Part shown: positions 62,001-64,000 of the stretch, piece after piece
Numbering within the stretch: position 1 is the first letter of the stretch
Layout of the letters: the number at the start of each line of letters is the position of its first letter
NCBI GenBank assembly: GCA_910577045.1
Contig: CAJTLB010000003.1
Location: 1-64,000, forward strand
Direction: 5' to 3'
DNA from: an uncultured Lachnospiraceae bacterium
Lineage (GTDB): Bacteria; Bacillota; Clostridia; Lachnospirales; Lachnospiraceae
DNA length: 64,000 nt
The notes under the pieces: model-generated
Told to the model about the DNA's origin: nothing
Databases searched by the model: none
Seen by the model: only the letters and a program-made list of their open reading frames with translations
Program-made: the position numbers and the translations under genes

Positions 62001-63089
62001 ATGAGGATAGGTATGTTGACCAGCGGCGGTGACTGCCAGAGTTTAAATGCAACAATGAGAGGTGTTGCAAAAACGCTTTATGAAAATGTAGAAGATGTTA
62101 CGATTTATGGATTTTTGGATGGTTATAAAGGGCTTATGTATGGGGAATACCGAAAAATGTCTTCTAGGGATTTTTCTGGTATTTTAACAGAAGGTGGCAC
62201 AATACTAGGTACTTCCAGGCAGCCATTTAAGTTAATGAAAATGCCAGATACCGATGGAAAAGACAAAGTACAGCTTATGAAAAGTACATATAAAAGATTA
62301 AAGCTGGACTGCTTAGTTATGTTAGGGGGGAATGGCAGCCATAAAACAGCAAATTTACTTCGTGAGGAAGGCTTAAATGTAGTAACGCTTCCAAAAACAA
62401 TTGACAATGATTTGTGGGGGACAGATATGACATTTGGCTTCCAGAGTGCGGTTAATATTGCGACAAATGCAATTGATTGTATCCATACAACGGCTGCATC
62501 CCATGGAAGAGTATTTATTGTAGAAGTAATGGGCCATAAAGCTGGCTGGCTAACGCTCCATGCCGGAATTTCTGGTGGCGCAGATATAATATTAATTCCA
62601 GAGATCCCGTATAATATTAAATATGTGGTAGATGCTATAACAAAGAGGAAGAAACAGGGAAAACGGTTTACTATTTTGGCAGTAGCAGAAGGGGCTTTAT
62701 CAGTAGATGATGCCGCGCTTAGTAAAAAAGAGTTTAAAGCTAAAAGGAAAGATTGGCAATATCCAAGTATTTCCTATGAGGTAGCACACCAAATACAGGA
62801 TTTAACAGGAGAGGAAGTAAGGATTACCGTGCCAGGCCATACGCAACGGGGAGGGGAACCTTGCCCATATGATAGGGTGTTATCGACTAGGCTGGGTGCG
62901 GCAGCAGCAGAAATGATTATAAGAGGTGAATTTGGCTATATGGCTGGTATCCGTAATAACCAGATTGTAAGCGTACCTCTGGATGAGGTTGCAGGAAAAT
63001 TAAAAACGGTTAATCCTGATAATCCAATTATAAAAGAGGCAAAATTAATTGGCATTTGTTTTGGCGATGAGCCAATTAAAAAGAATTAA
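62001..63089 (+). CDS. pfkA: 6-phosphofructokinase
   Basis: A 362-residue phosphofructokinase. The start is MRIGMLTSGGDCQSLNATMRG and the catalytic block is PKTIDNDLWGTD (Asp135). The residue corresponding to E. coli Gly104 is Gly112 (GGNGS), which allows ATP, while the position of Gly124 is Lys132 as in pyrophosphate-type enzymes. The G/K combination is that of ATP-using members of the actinobacterial-like group III clade. It commits fructose-6-phosphate to glycolysis. It has its own promoter. Confidence 0.92.
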   Translation: MRIGMLTSGGDCQSLNATMRGVAKTLYENVEDVTIYGFLDGYKGLMYGEYRKMSSRDFSGILTEGGTILGTSRQPFKLMKMPDTDGKDKVQLMKSTYKRLKLDCLVMLGGNGSHKTANLLREEGLNVVTLPKTIDNDLWGTDMTFGFQSAVNIATNAIDCIHTTAASHGRVFIVEVMGHKAGWLTLHAGISGGADIILIPEIPYNIKYVVDAITKRKKQGKRFTILAVAEGALSVDDAALSKKEFKAKRKDWQYPSISYEVAHQIQDLTGEEVRITVPGHTQRGGEPCPYDRVLSTRLGAAAAEMIIRGEFGYMAGIRNNQIVSVPLDEVAGKLKTVNPDNPIIKEAKLIGICFGDEPIKKN

Positions 63090-63123
63090 CCTTGGTTAGG
63101 GAAGGAAACAGGGGTAATAAGGG

Positions 63124-64000
63124 ATGTCCTATACAGCATTATACCGTAAATTTCGCCCAAATACTTTTGAGGAAGTAAAAGGGCAAGATCATATTGTTAC
63201 AACATTAAAAAATCAGATACACGCTGATAGGATTGGCCATGCCTATCTTTTTTGCGGGACAAGGGGGACAGGCAAAACAAGTATTGCCAAAATATTTGCT
63301 AGGGCAGTAAATTGTGAGCATCCTGTAAATGGAAGCCCTTGTAATGAATGTCCTTCTTGTAAAGCAGCATTTTCGGGTGTTTCTATGAATATAATTGAGA
63401 TAGATGCTGCTTCTAATAATGGCGTGGACAATATCCGGGAAATTCGGGATGAAGTACAATATTCTCCGACAGAAGGCAGGTTTAAGGTTTATATTATTGA
63501 TGAAGTCCATATGCTTTCTATAGGCGCATTTAATGCACTGTTAAAAACACTGGAAGAACCGCCAGCTTATGTAATTTTTATTTTAGCTACAACAGAGGCA
63601 TATAAAATACCAATTACTATCCTTTCTAGATGCCAGCGTTATGATTTTAGGCGGATTTCTATGGATACGATTGCAAGCCACTTAGGGTCATTAATGCAGA
63701 AGGAAGGGATAGAGGTAGAGGGGAGGGCACTTCGTTATATTGCAAAAGCAGCAGATGGTGCGCTCCGTGACGCTTTAAGTTTATTAGATCAATGTTTGGC
63801 ATTTTATATGGACCAGGCATTAACATATGATAAGGTGTTAGAAGTGCTAGGAGTGGTAGATACAGAGGTATTTAGTAAATTATTGCGTAGGGTTTTGGCA
63901 CAAGATACGTTAGGGGTTATTCGAGAACTGGATGATCTGGTTATGTCAGGGAAGGATTTAACACAGTTTATAGTAGATTTTACTTGGTATTTAAGGAATC
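63124..64000 (+). CDS. dnaX: DNA polymerase III subunit gamma/tau (5' part)
   Basis: An open frame from ATG 63124 to the window end, 292 codons without a stop. It begins MSYTALYRKFRPNTFEEV, with Walker A GTRGTGKTS, a zinc module with four cysteines in NCEHPVNGSPCNECPSC, DEVHMLS (Walker B) and SRCQRYDF (sensor). This is the clamp-loader ATPase core; the rest is outside. It lies 34 bases after pfkA. Confidence 0.96.
   Translation, partial: MSYTALYRKFRPNTFEEVKGQDHIVTTLKNQIHADRIGHAYLFCGTRGTGKTSIAKIFARAVNCEHPVNGSPCNECPSCKAAFSGVSMNIIEIDAASNNGVDNIREIRDEVQYSPTEGRFKVYIIDEVHMLSIGAFNALLKTLEEPPAYVIFILATTEAYKIPITILSRCQRYDFRRISMDTIASHLGSLMQKEGIEVEGRALRYIAKAADGALRDALSLLDQCLAFYMDQALTYDKVLEVLGVVDTEVFSKLLRRVLAQDTLGVIRELDDLVMSGKDLTQFIVDFTWYLRN

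Overview
The window looks like the replication-origin region of a low-GC member of the Eubacteriales, most likely a Lachnospiraceae-type gut anaerobe. The reasons are the AT-rich sequence, the 16S rRNA fragment, the origin gene order, a DUF4446 gene next to parB, DUF3881 and DUF6128-type genes, AdhE, and a large SRP RNA with an Alu domain. This placement is inference; no database search was possible.

Layout. (1) 1-1310: 5' half of a 16S rRNA gene (minus strand, cut by the window edge), its leader and consensus promoter, and tRNA-Ser(GCU). (2) 1309-5550: plsC-like acyltransferase and a two-subunit Fe-S fumarate hydratase (minus), then a GntR/YtrA-type ABC operon (plus) with a palindromic operator. 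(3) 5593-14115: gyrA, gyrB, recF, an S4-domain protein, dnaN and dnaA, all leftward. The origin is in two parts: a DnaA-box cluster at 14229-14563 between dnaA and rpmH, and a second set of boxes with DnaA-trio-like triplets between dnaA and dnaN. (4) 14582-21528: rightward rpmH, rnpA, yidD, yidC, jag, mnmE, mnmG, rsmG. (5) 21521-30990: alpha/beta hydrolase, DegS/DegU-like pair, twin parS sites with parA-parB, DUF4446, HD-GYP protein, APH-fold kinase, iron alcohol dehydrogenase and two small unknowns. Gene directions diverge from about 14.4 kb, as expected for bidirectional replication from this origin.

(6) 31.2-49.9 kb: two adjacent ABC exporter half-transporters, a MATE pump, an XRE regulator, an orphan hybrid histidine kinase, adhE (with a possible Rex operator on its promoter), an MFS transporter, a CmpB-like membrane protein, DUF3881 and glycogen phosphorylase. 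A cluster of DnaA boxes lies between the hybrid kinase and adhE, about 25 kb from oriC. (7) 47.7-51.6 kb: an OmpR/histidine kinase pair flanked by two three-repeat PepSY proteins, one a lipoprotein and one secreted. (8) 51.7-56.6 kb: an accessory stretch with an AviRa-like rRNA methyltransferase, a truncated kinase remnant, two GH25 lysozymes around a secreted metallo-beta-lactamase-fold protein, and a membrane-protein pseudogene with two in-frame TAA codons. (9) 56.6-64 kb: DUF308 protein, RecQ, a Pro/Gln-repeat DUF6128-type protein, GNAT, tadA, SRP RNA, phosphofructokinase and the start of dnaX.

The most interesting signals are the off-origin DnaA-box cluster, the DnaA-trio element, the PepSY two-component module, the AviRa-like gene next to a kinase remnant, and the doubly interrupted pseudogene. 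I found no CRISPR array, insertion sequence or intact prophage.
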